DNA of 64,000 nt from Pleurodeles waltl (Eukaryota; Chordata; Amphibia; Caudata; Salamandridae): assembly GCF_031143425.1 (NCBI RefSeq), contig NC_090438.1, positions 775,259,138-775,323,137 of the forward strand, given 5' to 3'. A program made the translations under genes and the position numbers. Under the pieces are notes generated by a model, which saw only the letters and a list, made by a program, of their open reading frames with translations, had not been told where the DNA came from and ran no database searches. This document shows positions 22,664-32,787 of this stretch, one piece after another; position 1 is the stretch's first letter; each line of letters begins with the position of its first letter.

Positions 22664-24337
22664 CTAATTTTTCACTTTGCGCATGATGCGCATTTCAACA
22701 TCCTGCCCTTTATGAGAACTTTCCCATATTTCATTGAACATTTTCTCTCTTTCACTTTCTTCATTTCGTCTGGTTCTTTTGGTCCAATTTTTCTTTACTT
22801 TATCATTTATTTTACATGCTCCCCATAATCCTAATAAACAAGCCAAAATAATTAATAGACCCATTAATATTTTTGCAAGTACCCCATTCCAAATGTTGGT
22901 AAACCAGCTTCCCACTCGGGCAATTCCTTTTCCAAATTTCTCCCAAACACCAAGTTCTTTCAGATTTATCAAATCTGAACTATCTCTAGTAAGGTTAGTA
23001 AGCATGCTTCTAATTTTCTTACTGTTATCAGGTATGAATGAACAACAATGACGCTCATTAAGCATTTTGCAGACACCTCCACTCTTTGCTAAAAGAATGT
23101 CTAAAGCAAGCCGATTTTGAAGAGTCATAGCTCTTTCTGCAGCAAGTTCAGTATCCATCAGGAGTATAGCCCCTGTAAAATTTGTCAGCATGTTATCCAC
23201 TTTAGTAGACAACCTTTGAATTTTCATAGAATTCATGATAACCCCTACTGATGGGATTATAGCTCCAAATATATCACCAATGACAGCCGCCACTGATTCT
23301 TGTTTTTGTCTAGAATGTTGTAATTCAGACGTTTTAGGTATTTGTTTTAAGTCATCAATCTGGTATATCTTTGGGAATACTATTCCCAAATAACATGTCC
23401 CATACCATCCCTTAGGGAGACGGTAATAAGCATTTAGCCCACAGATGTAATAAATTCCAGGGATCGCTGGATCTTGTCCATTCAGCATAAAGGTCCATTT
23501 ACTCTGAAACAAAAACACATGCCTACACTCACTCGTACCCACAAACAAATTGTCTTGATCAGATTTTGGTCTATATACACAGAGTCTACCTACGTGTAAT
23601 GCATCTATAGCTAGTTTGCCTTGTGTTTTGATTGCAGTATAAGCATAATCATTTGCATATGTACGTTTCTCTAATCCTTTTTCTAATCTTTCTTTTAGTG
23701 CTTTGCGTCTATCATCTGTGTGATCTAAAAAGCTTTTTTCTACAGGTGACAATAAGCAGGTCAGATTATTGCGATGTGCATAAGCAGTCCCAAATGTAAG
23801 TGGTGGCTCAAAGAATCCTCTAACTATTTTTATATCATGTTCTTTAGCTAGTTTATTCAAAAATTCAATTACAGGCACAAAAGAAAACACAACATCCAAA
23901 TTCGAATAAAAGTATTGCACATGCTCTTGATTATAGAATCTTGTTAGTAGCAAGCTGCAACTAATTCCATAAGTGAGAGGGAGGCTATGATAGGTAACTC
24001 CCTCCTGTACAGATGAAGGAATTTTAGTACATACATAACAATCTTTCGCATCCATGGTCTCCACATATTCGTTTAGTAAGCGATAGAAAACATTGGTAGA
24101 AAGTTCCCCTTTTGCATTAGTTCCCTCATGCATATGTCTTGCATCCTGCTCAAATCTCTCCCACGGTGTTAATTTAGTAGTAGTCTCAGGTTTTGAAGTT
24201 GCGTTAATAGTTTCTTTCTCTCTCCACGGCATTCCCACAATCACGCCTACAATCATCCCTGCGCACACTACACCTATTATAAGGCCTAACCAACCACACA
24301 CCTTGCTTCCTTTGCTACTATTTCTATTATAAGCCAT
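22664..24337 (-). CDS. env: Retroviral envelope glycoprotein, open frame of 557 aa
   Basis: This is one uninterrupted frame. Residues 14-36 form a hydrophobic leader or signal anchor. A CXXC motif (CYVC, residues 100-103) lies in the surface subunit. The surface/transmembrane junction near 342-347 reads SRQKQE, without a canonical furin site, and is followed by a hydrophobic fusion-peptide-like run (349-368). A heptad-rich region and an LQNRLALDILL block (407-417) precede C423-x7-CC, where gammaretroviruses have CX6CC. A membrane segment spans about 488-507, with a 50-residue basic and acidic tail. The CXXC plus C-x-CC pair is the hallmark of Envs with covalently linked subunits. It lies 250 bases after pol. 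Its intactness may be chance; whether it is expressed is unknown. Confidence 0.85.
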   Translation of the reverse strand: MAYNRNSSKGSKVCGWLGLIIGVVCAGMIVGVIVGMPWREKETINATSKPETTTKLTPWERFEQDARHMHEGTNAKGELSTNVFYRLLNEYVETMDAKDCYVCTKIPSSVQEGVTYHSLPLTYGISCSLLLTRFYNQEHVQYFYSNLDVVFSFVPVIEFLNKLAKEHDIKIVRGFFEPPLTFGTAYAHRNNLTCLLSPVEKSFLDHTDDRRKALKERLEKGLEKRTYANDYAYTAIKTQGKLAIDALHVGRLCVYRPKSDQDNLFVGTSECRHVFLFQSKWTFMLNGQDPAIPGIYYICGLNAYYRLPKGWYGTCYLGIVFPKIYQIDDLKQIPKTSELQHSRQKQESVAAVIGDIFGAIIPSVGVIMNSMKIQRLSTKVDNMLTNFTGAILLMDTELAAERAMTLQNRLALDILLAKSGGVCKMLNERHCCSFIPDNSKKIRSMLTNLTRDSSDLINLKELGVWEKFGKGIARVGSWFTNIWNGVLAKILMGLLIILACLLGLWGACKINDKVKKNWTKRTRRNEESEREKMFNEIWESSHKGQDVEMRIMRKVKN

Positions 24338-24587
24338 GTTTGTACAGAATCAGAATAGCAGATCGACAAATAACTTGAGAATCAACTCTTCTTCTCTTTT
24401 TTTTTTTTCTGCGTATTTTACAGCGTCTTCACTCACTCTAGGACCTCTTTTGTCAAATCAGGTTAGCAGCTTGTCGTAATCAGCTTCTTTAAAAGTCAAT
24501 TCTGGATTTAGTGTCACTTCCAGTAGTTTATAAAGTCTCTCTTTCAGTTTTAAATTTCAATTTAGGCAAGTCTTCCTTGAGTTTTGT
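24338..24587 (-). other. pol-env spacer of the retrovirus
   Basis: No frame crosses it. It would be expected to hold the env splice acceptor, which I cannot place reliably. Confidence 0.4.
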
Positions 24588-25454
24588 TCAGGTACCGTAA
24601 AACTGGCCTGGTACTTCTCGATCAAAACAGAATGCTAGGAATTCTTGTTGCCATTCAGAGGTTGTAGCATACGCCCATTCAGGACCTGTGTACCTTCTGT
24701 TTGCGATTCTTTTTCTTTTTAGTCTTCGTTCACCTTGTTGTTCGCCGTCACTCAAATCGTTTGCTTGTGAGGTATAGCTCTCTTCTATGATTGTGTCATT
24801 TGATACCTCTCTTATCTTACGATGTGACTTATCTGGCCAATTATCACCTCTATGTGTCTTTACTCGATGTTTTCTTTCAGAACATTGGACAGCACCCTCT
24901 TCTTGTGATATGGTGTTTTCTCTTGACGGACCTGCAACTGGTTCAGGAAACTCTGACACGTTTTGATTTGTATCTATAGTTTCTCCTTCTCTCTCTTCTT
25001 CTTCTGGTTCAGTGTTGGATTCAGATTCTAACCTGTATTCGTCTACTTCTGGGAGAGCCTCTCCTTGGCTTAGTTCTCCGGGTGCCTCTACTGAGATAGG
25101 CACTCTGTCACCTCTCTCGAACTCATCGACTGCTTGAGGGACAAGGCTGTTCTCAGTGGGCTCTCCAGTAGTCTCAGTTCCTTCTTGACTGTTTTCTGAC
25201 TCTGAGACTTCTCTTCCTGAATTCACTGTGCCGGAAACTTCAAGTTCCTCTTCAACAGGACACATTACCTTTTTCGTATGACTGGCATGTATCCAGTTGG
25301 GTACCCCGGCACACTTCACAGCAGTAGTAGTCGTTAATATTACTTGATACGGTCCTTTCCAACGTGGTTCTAGACACGATTTTCTCACGTGCTTCTTGAC
25401 AACCACCCAATCACCAGCTTGTAGAGAGTGACCTGGATCGCCAATCGGTGGCAA
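24588..25454 (-). pseudogene. pol: Integrase C-terminal domain with a long acidic tail (end of pol)
   Basis: The N-terminal 75 residues match the SH3-like GPY domain of gammaretroviral integrases (GDWVVVKK, then RWKGPYQV, then WIHASHTKK). They are followed by about 210 residues rich in Glu, Ser and Thr, ending in a basic patch and an aromatic C-terminus. Known gammaretroviral integrase tails are much shorter. The frame is displaced by one base relative to the integrase core, near 25455-25475. The stop is at 24588. Confidence 0.75.
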
Positions 25455-26119
25455 CGTGTTAGTTCCACCTGGTGAGAAAAAGAGCGAATCACGTCAGCCA
25501 AACCTTTGCAGTAATCCAACACCATATCATCTGTAATATTCACTAGTGCATTTGCAGGTACAGCTGGTAATCTCATTGCTCTGCCCATGAGGATTTCATG
25601 GGGAGATAATCCTGTTTTCTTGTCAGGAGTATTTCTCATTGACATCAGTACTAGAGGTAAGACATCTGGCCACTTCATGTTTGTTGCTGCACACATTTTT
25701 GCCATCCTTGATTTCAGAGTACCATTCATCTGCTCAACTAGTCCTGATGCTTCAGGGCGATAGCTACAATGCAGCTTTTGTTCAATGTTGAGTGCGGCAC
25801 ACAGGAGTTTAATCACCTCATTGTCGAAGTGTCTTCCCCTATCTGATTCTATAGAAACCGGAAACCCGAATCTTGGTATCAGTTCCCTGAGTAGTAGTTT
25901 TGCAACTGTAAGACTGTCATTCCTACGTGTGGGATATGCCTCAATCCAATGACTGAAAACACACACAATCACCAACACGTACTTCAATCCTCCACAAACA
26001 GGCATTTCGATAAAATCCATTTTCAATTTGTTAAATGGACCTCCAGCTCTCCCAATGTGGCTCAAAGTTACCACAGTCCCTTTTCCAGCATTCATCTGTT
26101 GACAGATGACGCATCTGTG
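25455..26119 (-). pseudogene. pol: Integrase catalytic core (DDE)
   Basis: Counting from the first Met after the upstream stop, D27 (KMDFIEM), D85 (SDRGRHF) and E121 (LVEQMNG) form the catalytic triad with exactly 35 residues between the last two. The core is therefore chemically intact. It is cut off upstream by a TGA and downstream by a one-base frame change. It would insert proviral DNA into the host chromosome. Confidence 0.85.
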
Positions 26120-26719
26120 TCAAGTTATCTCTGCAGCATGTCTAAATTTTGGATTGAACCAATCAATTTTAAAGGCCCTGATCATGGCATCTCTTCCTAG
26201 ATGTGCAAGCCCATGATAGAGCTGGGCAAACTGTGATAAAAGGCTGTTTGGCAAGACCAATTTTCCCTCCTCTGAAACCCATAAGTCATCAGCTCTTTGT
26301 ACACATTGCATTCTTTGCCAAGAGCGTTTTTCTTCTTTGCTCGCACGACCTTGTAATGTTTTTAGTTCATCTAAGGTGTCAACCACCCGTAATGCCAGAT
26401 TTAAACATGTGTCATTTTCAGATTGTGGTAACAATTCCCATTGTTCTTTAAACGATATACAGTTCAAAGCACAAAATCTTGCGACTTGATCTGCATAGCC
26501 GTTTCCCATAGACACAAAATCTTGTGACCTGATATGAGCACTGCACTTTACCGCGGCAATTTCTTGAGGTAACGGAATCGCGTGCAATAAATCTCTTATT
26601 TGTTCACCGTTTTTCACAGGAGAACCGGAGAAGGTCATAAAACCCCTCTGTGACCAAAGTTGGCCGAAATCATGCACAATTCCGAATCCGTATCTGCTAT
26701 CAGTATAGATAGTGACTTT
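26120..26719 (-). pseudogene. pol: RNase H C-terminus and integrase zinc-binding region
   Basis: This begins with the YTDSRYGFG block of RNase H, contains the middle of pol, and ends with an H-x3-H pair (HGLAHLG). The matching C-x2-C pair (CVIC) is separated from it by an in-frame TGA at 26120-26122. The upstream boundary is another in-frame TGA at 26720-26722. Both neighbouring segments are in the same frame, so only stop codons break it. Confidence 0.8.
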
Positions 26720-28294
26720 TCAATTTACAGCTGTGTGGCATGCCTTTGTAAGGGCAATTAATTCTGCCACTTGTGCAGAGAACACTCTCTCGAGCCAGGA
26801 GGCTTCAACAATGCCAGTTATGGTACATACCGCGTAATCGGCTCTCAATGTCCCTGCCGAGTCTCTTAGACAGGACCCATCAACAAACATAATGCAGTCA
26901 TTTTCTTTTAACTGGGTATCCTGTATGTCTGGGCGAGGTTTAGTACAAAGTTCAGTCACTTCAAGACAATCATGCTCAAATTCTTCCCCATCTTTGATTT
27001 CAGCATTTTCATTAGGAAGTAAAGTTGCCGGGTTCAGTACAGTGCATCTTTTTAGAGTGACATTCGGCGACCCCAGTATGATCTTCTCATACCTAGTGAG
27101 ATGTGCATTTGTCATGTGTTGAGTCTTAGTTCGTGTCAATAGAATTTCAACTGAATGTGGAACCATTACTGTCAGAGGGTATCCCATGACTATGCCTTCA
27201 CATTGTAAAAGGCTCTGACCAACTGCTGCGACTGCACGCAAGCAACCCGGTAAGGCTGCTGCGACAGGGTCCAGTGTAGCTGAAAAATATGCTACAGGGC
27301 GATTTGCATCTCCGTGGACCTGTGTTAAGACAGACAAAGAACAAGCATCACGTTCATGACAAAACAACAGAAAAGGTTTTTCGTAGTCTGGCATTCCCAA
27401 TGCTGGTGCTCTGCACATGCATTCTTTTAATTCTACGAATGACTCAAGCTCCTCTTTTGTCAAAGTTATAGTGTATGGCTCATCTTTGACTTCCTTTCCC
27501 GTCAATTTTATTGACGGCTTTGAGATGATTGAGAAGTTGGGTATCCACTGACGACAGTAACCCACCATTCCCAAAAACATCCTGACATCTCTTTTTGTCG
27601 TTGGGGGATTCATTTGCAAAACAGCTGTTATCCTTTCCTTTGATATTCTTCTGGACCCTTTCTCAATCAAATGTCCCAAGTATTTTACTTCTTTCTGACA
27701 ATATTGTAACTTTCTGGGCGACACCTTGTGTCCATTCTTTCCCAGATGATTCAGTAATGCAATGGTGTCGTATTTACAACTGTCTCTGGTTTTGGATGCA
27801 ATTAGCAAATCATCGATGTACTGCACAAGAGTTGAATTAAAAGGCAGCACAAGAGGTTCCAAATCCTTCTTCAATATCTGATTGAAGATGGACGGTGACT
27901 CTGAGAACCCTTGAGGAATTCTGCACCAACTGTACACCTTATCCAGGAATTTGAAACTGAATAAGAACTGGCTGTCCTCATGAAGAGGTATCGAAAAGAA
28001 AGCTTGGGATAGGTCTACTACGGTAAACCATTCAGCATCACAGGGAACTTGGAACATTATTACCGCTGGTTTGGGTACCACAGGATAACATTTTATCACA
28101 ATTTCATTTATTTTCCGCAAGTCTTGCACAATTCGAACTTTTCCACAGGGCTTCTTTAAACCCATGATGGGAGAGTTACATGGACTTCTCAAGACTTCTT
28201 TCAGGACTCCCTGTCTGAGAAAATCTGCAATTATTTGTGACACCTCTATAAGGACATCCTGGGTCATGTGATACTGTGATACTTGTGGGAACAC
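26720..28294 (-). pseudogene. pol: Reverse transcriptase and N-terminal RNase H
   Basis: This is a 524-codon frame. RT has its first catalytic Asp at 94 (VVDLSQAFF), PQGF at 127-130 and YIDD at 159-162, so the active site is complete. RNase H starts near residue 470 (MFVDGSC) and has the AQVAELIAL block near the end. The frame closes at a TGA inside RNase H. It starts out of frame with protease because of a one-base change near 28295-28315. It converts viral RNA to DNA. Confidence 0.85.
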
Positions 28295-28299
28295 TGCAT

Positions 28300-28751
28300 T
28301 TGGTTTGATTCATAACTTTGACTGGTTCTACTCCTTTTATTAATCCTACTTCTTTTCCGGTTAAATCCCACACTTTCTCTGTCACTGTTCCTTGTAATTC
28401 AACAGGTAAGTCAATCAATGTATGCATCGGGAATAAAGTGATTAAAGGGTAGTCTTCATTTGTTCCTGCTTCTTCCTCTATAAATTGACTCTCATCTCCC
28501 TCATCGTCACTGTTTGTCTGTACTTCAATACCATCATTGGAACAGGTAATTGAACATTTTGTTTTGCACAGTAAGTCCCTTCCCAGTAGGGATACCGGAC
28601 TCGAATCGCATACAACAAATCTATGCAGCCCTTGGAAATTGCCAATTTCAACTTGCACCGGATCGGTAATTGGGTTAGTCAAATACTGATTTGCTACTCC
28701 AACTACTCGTATGGTACGTCCCGAGAGAGGCAACCTCGGGACCTCTGCACT
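28300..28751 (-). pseudogene. pol: Protease C-terminal half and linker
   Basis: The segment contains the SLLGRDLL block, the conserved C-terminal motif of retroviral proteases, followed by an acidic linker leading to RT. It is separated from the protease active site by a TGA at 28752-28754, in the same frame. Confidence 0.75.
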
Positions 28752-29183
28752 TCAAACTGTAGAGCGTGTAGCTCCTGTGTCAACCAAAAATGAAACCTTA
28801 TAGCCCATCACCTTCCCCTCTACATATGGGCCTCCCTGATCTACCTCTAGAGATGCTGCAAGCCTGCACTCTTCACTGTCTGAGCTATCATCTGACCAGT
28901 CCTCATTCATGACATTTTCTCCTCGTAATGGGAACTGTTGTACAGTGTTGTTTTGATTTGTTACCTGTCCTGTGACCTGCTGAGGAAGCATCACTTGTTG
29001 CTGTCCCATCGGAGCCATTGGTAATTGCATTTGCTGTCTAGGCACCATAGGAATCTGCTGTTGCATTGGTTGCATTTGTATTGACTGAAATCGCGGCATT
29101 TGCATCTGCTGCATGGGTTGCACCCCTTGCATTTGTACCAGATTATTCTGAAAATTCGGGTTTTGATGTCTCACTTTTGGACC
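28752..29183 (-). pseudogene. pol: Start of pol with the protease active site
   Basis: A Gln/Met-rich N-terminal stretch is followed by the aspartic protease motif FLVDTGATRS near the end. The frame directly continues from gag through the TGA at 29184-29186. Protease cleaves Gag and Pol precursors. It is broken just after the active site by a TGA. Confidence 0.75.
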
Positions 29184-29707
29184 TCAAGAATTTTGTAATG
29201 TACCAACGTTAGTGCTCTGCTGAACTGCACCATCCTGCACCATATTTGGACATTCCCGTTTCCAATGCCCCACGCCCCGCACGCGTGACATGGCGACATC
29301 TTTTTCACCCCTTGAACATCATTTTGGACAACAACATTATTCATATCCAAACCGCGGTTTACAAACCCTCGACCTCTGCCTCTTGGTTGTCCCTGAAACA
29401 CACCATTCATTTGCGGTTGTTGTATCATCTGCTGAACCCTATTTCCCTGTATTCCAGCCTGTGCAGCCCTTATCTGCATCACCATCACCTTTTCCTTTAA
29501 CTTTTTCTGCTTCAACTCGATCTCATCACTACAGTATTTTGCATACTGCAATACCTCATCAATCGGTTTAGCTTGCCAACAAATCAAATGATTCTTAATC
29601 ATTTGACTGACCTCCGGTCTCAATCCTTCAACAAATCTAAACACAAGGTGATTCATGTCTTTTGGTTCAATTGTCTCTGTACCACTGTAATGCTTAAACG
29701 CTTTCAA
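29184..29707 (-). pseudogene. gag: Gag C-terminal part: end of capsid and nucleocapsid
   Basis: The segment holds a helical capsid C-terminus, a Gln-rich part, an RGRGRG patch and one CCHC zinc knuckle. The first two Cys (near 29285) and the His-Cys pair (near 29250-29266) are in different frames, so a one-base change lies in the G-rich run around 29267-29275. The frame after the change reaches a TGA at 29184-29186, which lies exactly between gag and pol and in the pol frame. Confidence 0.75.
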
Positions 29708-30253
29708 CTATCTCTCGTAATAAGCATGAATTGACTCTTTAACCTCTTGAGAGGTCCGGTCGATTTTCTGCCAATCGGTCACCTTCGGCGACACCTTTTG
29801 TTTCAAAAACTCAATCACTTTATGATAATATTTCATTACCTCTTCTGAAGGTGCTCCGGTTACCTTATCTCTCGCCGGCTCCTTTGTCGGCCAATCTACC
29901 CCTCTCTTGCACTCGAGCCACAAATCAGGCGGAACAATGATCTCAAACAAAGTATTCAAGTCTTCCCAGAGACACTTTGCAAGTTTCACAAACCTGTCCG
30001 TTTGTTGATACCACTCGATCGGCTTCTCTCTTAATCTGGGATAATCGTTTGTAAAGGACAGAATATCTCCTCTAGTCCATGGCACATGTATTAGAACACC
30101 ACCCGCTGTCTCTCTCATAGGCAATATTTTTACCGATTCCAAATCAGGCGAGGTTTTAGTTTGATTAGGCCCTGGGCTATCACCCTTTCTCTTTTCTCTT
30201 TTCTTTGCCCATCGGCCTTCCCATTTCTCCAATGCACCCCAAATTTGTGCACT
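29708..30253 (-). pseudogene. gag: Gag capsid segment
   Basis: The frame holds the conserved capsid start (VPWTRGDILSF) and ends in the major-homology-type block with SQEVKESIHAYYER. That block corresponds to the gammaretroviral capsid motif before the C-terminal helices. TAG codons close it at both sides (30254-30256 and 29708-29710) without frame change. Confidence 0.75.
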
Positions 30254-31081
30254 CTACAACAGTTCTCTCAAATGTGCCTTCATGCCTGCAGATCTCATGT
30301 GTTCAAAATCTTTTGAGTCAAAATCTAGTCTGTAACTCCTTTTCAAATGCTTAGTGTTTCCGATATCGATATTGTATTTGTCTGCTAAGTTTGCTAATCT
30401 CTGATGTACTTTGCCTACTTCCTTAGTAATTTTGGGACACAGGTACCTTAATTCTACTTCTGTGTATGACTCCAATCTATTTACTCCCATTGTTCCTTCC
30501 ACTGACTCGGCAGCTTCTGCCCCTAGTCGTACAAGGTTCAGGTATTCGTCTTGTTTCTCTTTCTCAGGTTCAACTGTAGTCACAGTAGTCTTTTGTGAAG
30601 TATAGGTTTTCTCTAACCATTTGTTTAACTGCTGTAGCGTAAATCCCTGCAGTGAAATATTCCCTGCATGTATCATTGGAGAGTGTGAAGCATTCGTACT
30701 GATGGTTTGGCGAGTTAAAACTCCCAAACCTGCTTGACGCATTGCCTCAAGAGGTGCCCCCACTGGACTAAGGTCCATTAAGGGTCTCGGTGGCTCAGTT
30801 ACTTGCTCTACAGGGGCCATTATCTGTGTTGTCCCCATAGGCCCTCCTCTTATCGCTTCCTGAGTCATCACTCCCTGATCACACACCCCTGCTTTACCTT
30901 GTGCATACAATGGTACGGGGGGACCAACATTAATAGGTAATGATATAGCGGCAGGTGTCTGACCTGGCCCCAGACCTCTTGGAGCTTCAACACCATAGGT
31001 CTGTTCCAAAGTACCCGGAGCGGGTACTAACGGCGGTCCCGCTACAGGGTTGTACTCTGGTATCAACTGTGGTGGTTGGGA
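30254..31081 (-). pseudogene. gag: Gag middle region, fused to Gypsy LTR sequence
   Basis: A Pro/Gly-rich region is followed by a helical stretch, read up to a TAG at 30254-30256. Upstream the open frame continues across the insertion junction into the Gypsy LTR (to 31321). A chimeric 355-codon frame thus exists whose first 79 or so codons are LTR-derived. Confidence 0.7.
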
Positions 31082-31086
31082 CATTA

Positions 31087-32021
31087 TGTCACGGTTTTCA
31101 ATGGGCTTACCGTCGAAGTTGAGAAGAGTTGGGGAACGACCCCGGTTCCGGCAGGTTCTGCTCTGGCCGAGGTAGGGGCGACCCCTTCCGGGAGCCACGG
31201 TGCTGTTTGACAATAGCAAGCCACTACAGTCCGTGCCCTCCAGAAGGAGTCCCAGAGGAAAAACCCCAGTAGGGTAAAAAACCTCCAACAGGAACTCCCT
31301 GAAACAAAAGGAGGACACCAAGGCGTTAGAGCTGAAGATCCGGAGTACAGGAAGACTGGAAACGAAGACAGGTCAGGAAATACTGGATTCACAGGAAGAA
31401 ACCAGTCAGAGCGTGACTACCACCAAGGAGTGTTGCAACGCAATGAACAAGCAGCTGAATTCCCCTTATATACCTCTAGGCAGGAAGTAGGAAACAGGAA
31501 GTAGAAACACCACCATCTTGGATTGGGGAAAAGAGTATAATAGTGAATCAGGTACATGCGTCCAAACAAAGAAAAACAATGCATGCTGGGAAGAGAGGAA
31601 GTGGGCAGCATGCTGGGAAAGGAAAAGGCAGGCATAAAAACACCACCATGTGCAAGGGTTCGGCTTTTGCCTGGAGACATTGGTAAGTGGTGAGCAGATG
31701 ATTAATTCATTGGTACAGGAAGACTTGATGTAAAGCGCACTAAATGCGCTATGCGCGGTCAGGCCTGAAACCCACTCGGGGTCTCAAGCCCTGCCGCGTC
31801 TGCCTTTGCGGCAGAACTTAAAGAAAGGGGCGCGGCGAGTGCCGCGACCCCTGACCAGGCCTCTTGAACTCCCCGCGGCTTGCTCGCAAGCCGCGGCTTC
31901 TCCCGCGGCCTATGTGCCAGCCGCGGCCTCTCCCGAGGCTCGCACACAGGCCGCGGCATGAAGGGAATGCCGCAATGCGGCGACCCGAGCCCGCGGCCGA
32001 CGTAGGAGCCGCGGCGTGACA
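31087..32021 (-). repeat. 3' LTR of the Gypsy element
   Basis: This LTR is 935 bp. Its right part contains a GC-rich cluster of CCGCGG repeats (about 31870-31960), most of which is missing from the other LTR. The pol frame runs through the boundary into the LTR and stops at 31759. Confidence 0.9.
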
Positions 32022-32040
32022 GTATGTCCCCCCCCGAGGC
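32022..32040 (-). other. Polypurine tract of the Gypsy element
   Basis: On the minus strand GGGGGGGACATAC directly precedes the 3' LTR, the expected place and composition for plus-strand priming. Confidence 0.65.
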
Positions 32041-32787
32041 CCCAGGTTTGTGAGGGAAGAGTCGAAAAAAGCGACGGACCAAAAGAGGGGCATGAACTGA
32101 AGGGGCATCCTCCCAGGAACACTCACTCATAGGGTAACCTTTCCAATGAATAAGATACTGGAGGCGCCCATGGAAAAGCCGAGAGTCACAGATTTCCTGG
32201 ACCTCGTACTCGGGCACATTATCAACCAACAGAGGAGGGGGACAGGAAAATTGTCTGTGAAAAGGATCAGGAAGGTAAGGTTTAAGTTGAGAGACATGGA
32301 ATAAAAGGTGAATCTTCCACGTCCGAGGCAGGCGAAGACGCACAGACACTGGGTTAATCTTTTTGAGAATTAGGAAGGGACCATAAAAGCGGGGTTTGAA
32401 TTTGTTCTGAGTGAGTCGGAGAGGTAGGAATCTAGAGGAGAGCCAGACTTTATCCTGGACCTGATATTGAGGAGCCGCACAGCGTCTCCTATCTGCTATC
32501 CTTTTCATGCGGGACTTAGTGGCCACAAGGTTGGACTGGATAACACGTTGGATACCCCGTAGCTGTCGAACATAGGAGGAGATGGCATGAAGATTGGAAT
32601 TATCTCTCAGGGGAGTTGGAAAGACCTTGGGATGGAAACCGTAGGAGCCATAGAAGGGAGAGGCCTTCGAGGACCTGTGTATGGAGTTGTTATAGGAGAA
32701 TTCTGCAAGCGGTAAATAGGTAGCCCAATTACTCTGCGTAGCATTGCAGAAGCTACGTAAATATTGTTTGAGACCTTGATTGAGTCG
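32022..32787 (-). pseudogene. pol: Gypsy integrase C-terminus and chromodomain
   Basis: In frame after a TAA at 32788-32790 come the rest of the integrase core, a GPF-type domain (RFYGPFLILKK) and a chromodomain. The chromodomain has EYEVQEICDSR, then LIHWKGYPMSECSWEDA. Chromodomains steer such elements to modified histones. The aromatic positions of the cage are present (Y and W visible). The frame continues a further 88 codons into the LTR. Confidence 0.85.

Noticed and set aside
22664..24337. Env as a captured host gene
   Set aside because: It lies in its proviral context with both LTRs and nothing in the sequence shows selection; intactness can be chance at this age.
26120..29186. TGA codons as selenocysteine or programmed recoding throughout pol
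   Set aside because: Only the TGA at the gag-pol boundary is in a place where recoding is known; the others fall inside protease, RNase H and integrase, with no sign of a selenocysteine element.
29246..29571. Plus-strand open frames over retroviral gag
   Set aside because: They are antisense shadows of a coding region and contain no motif.
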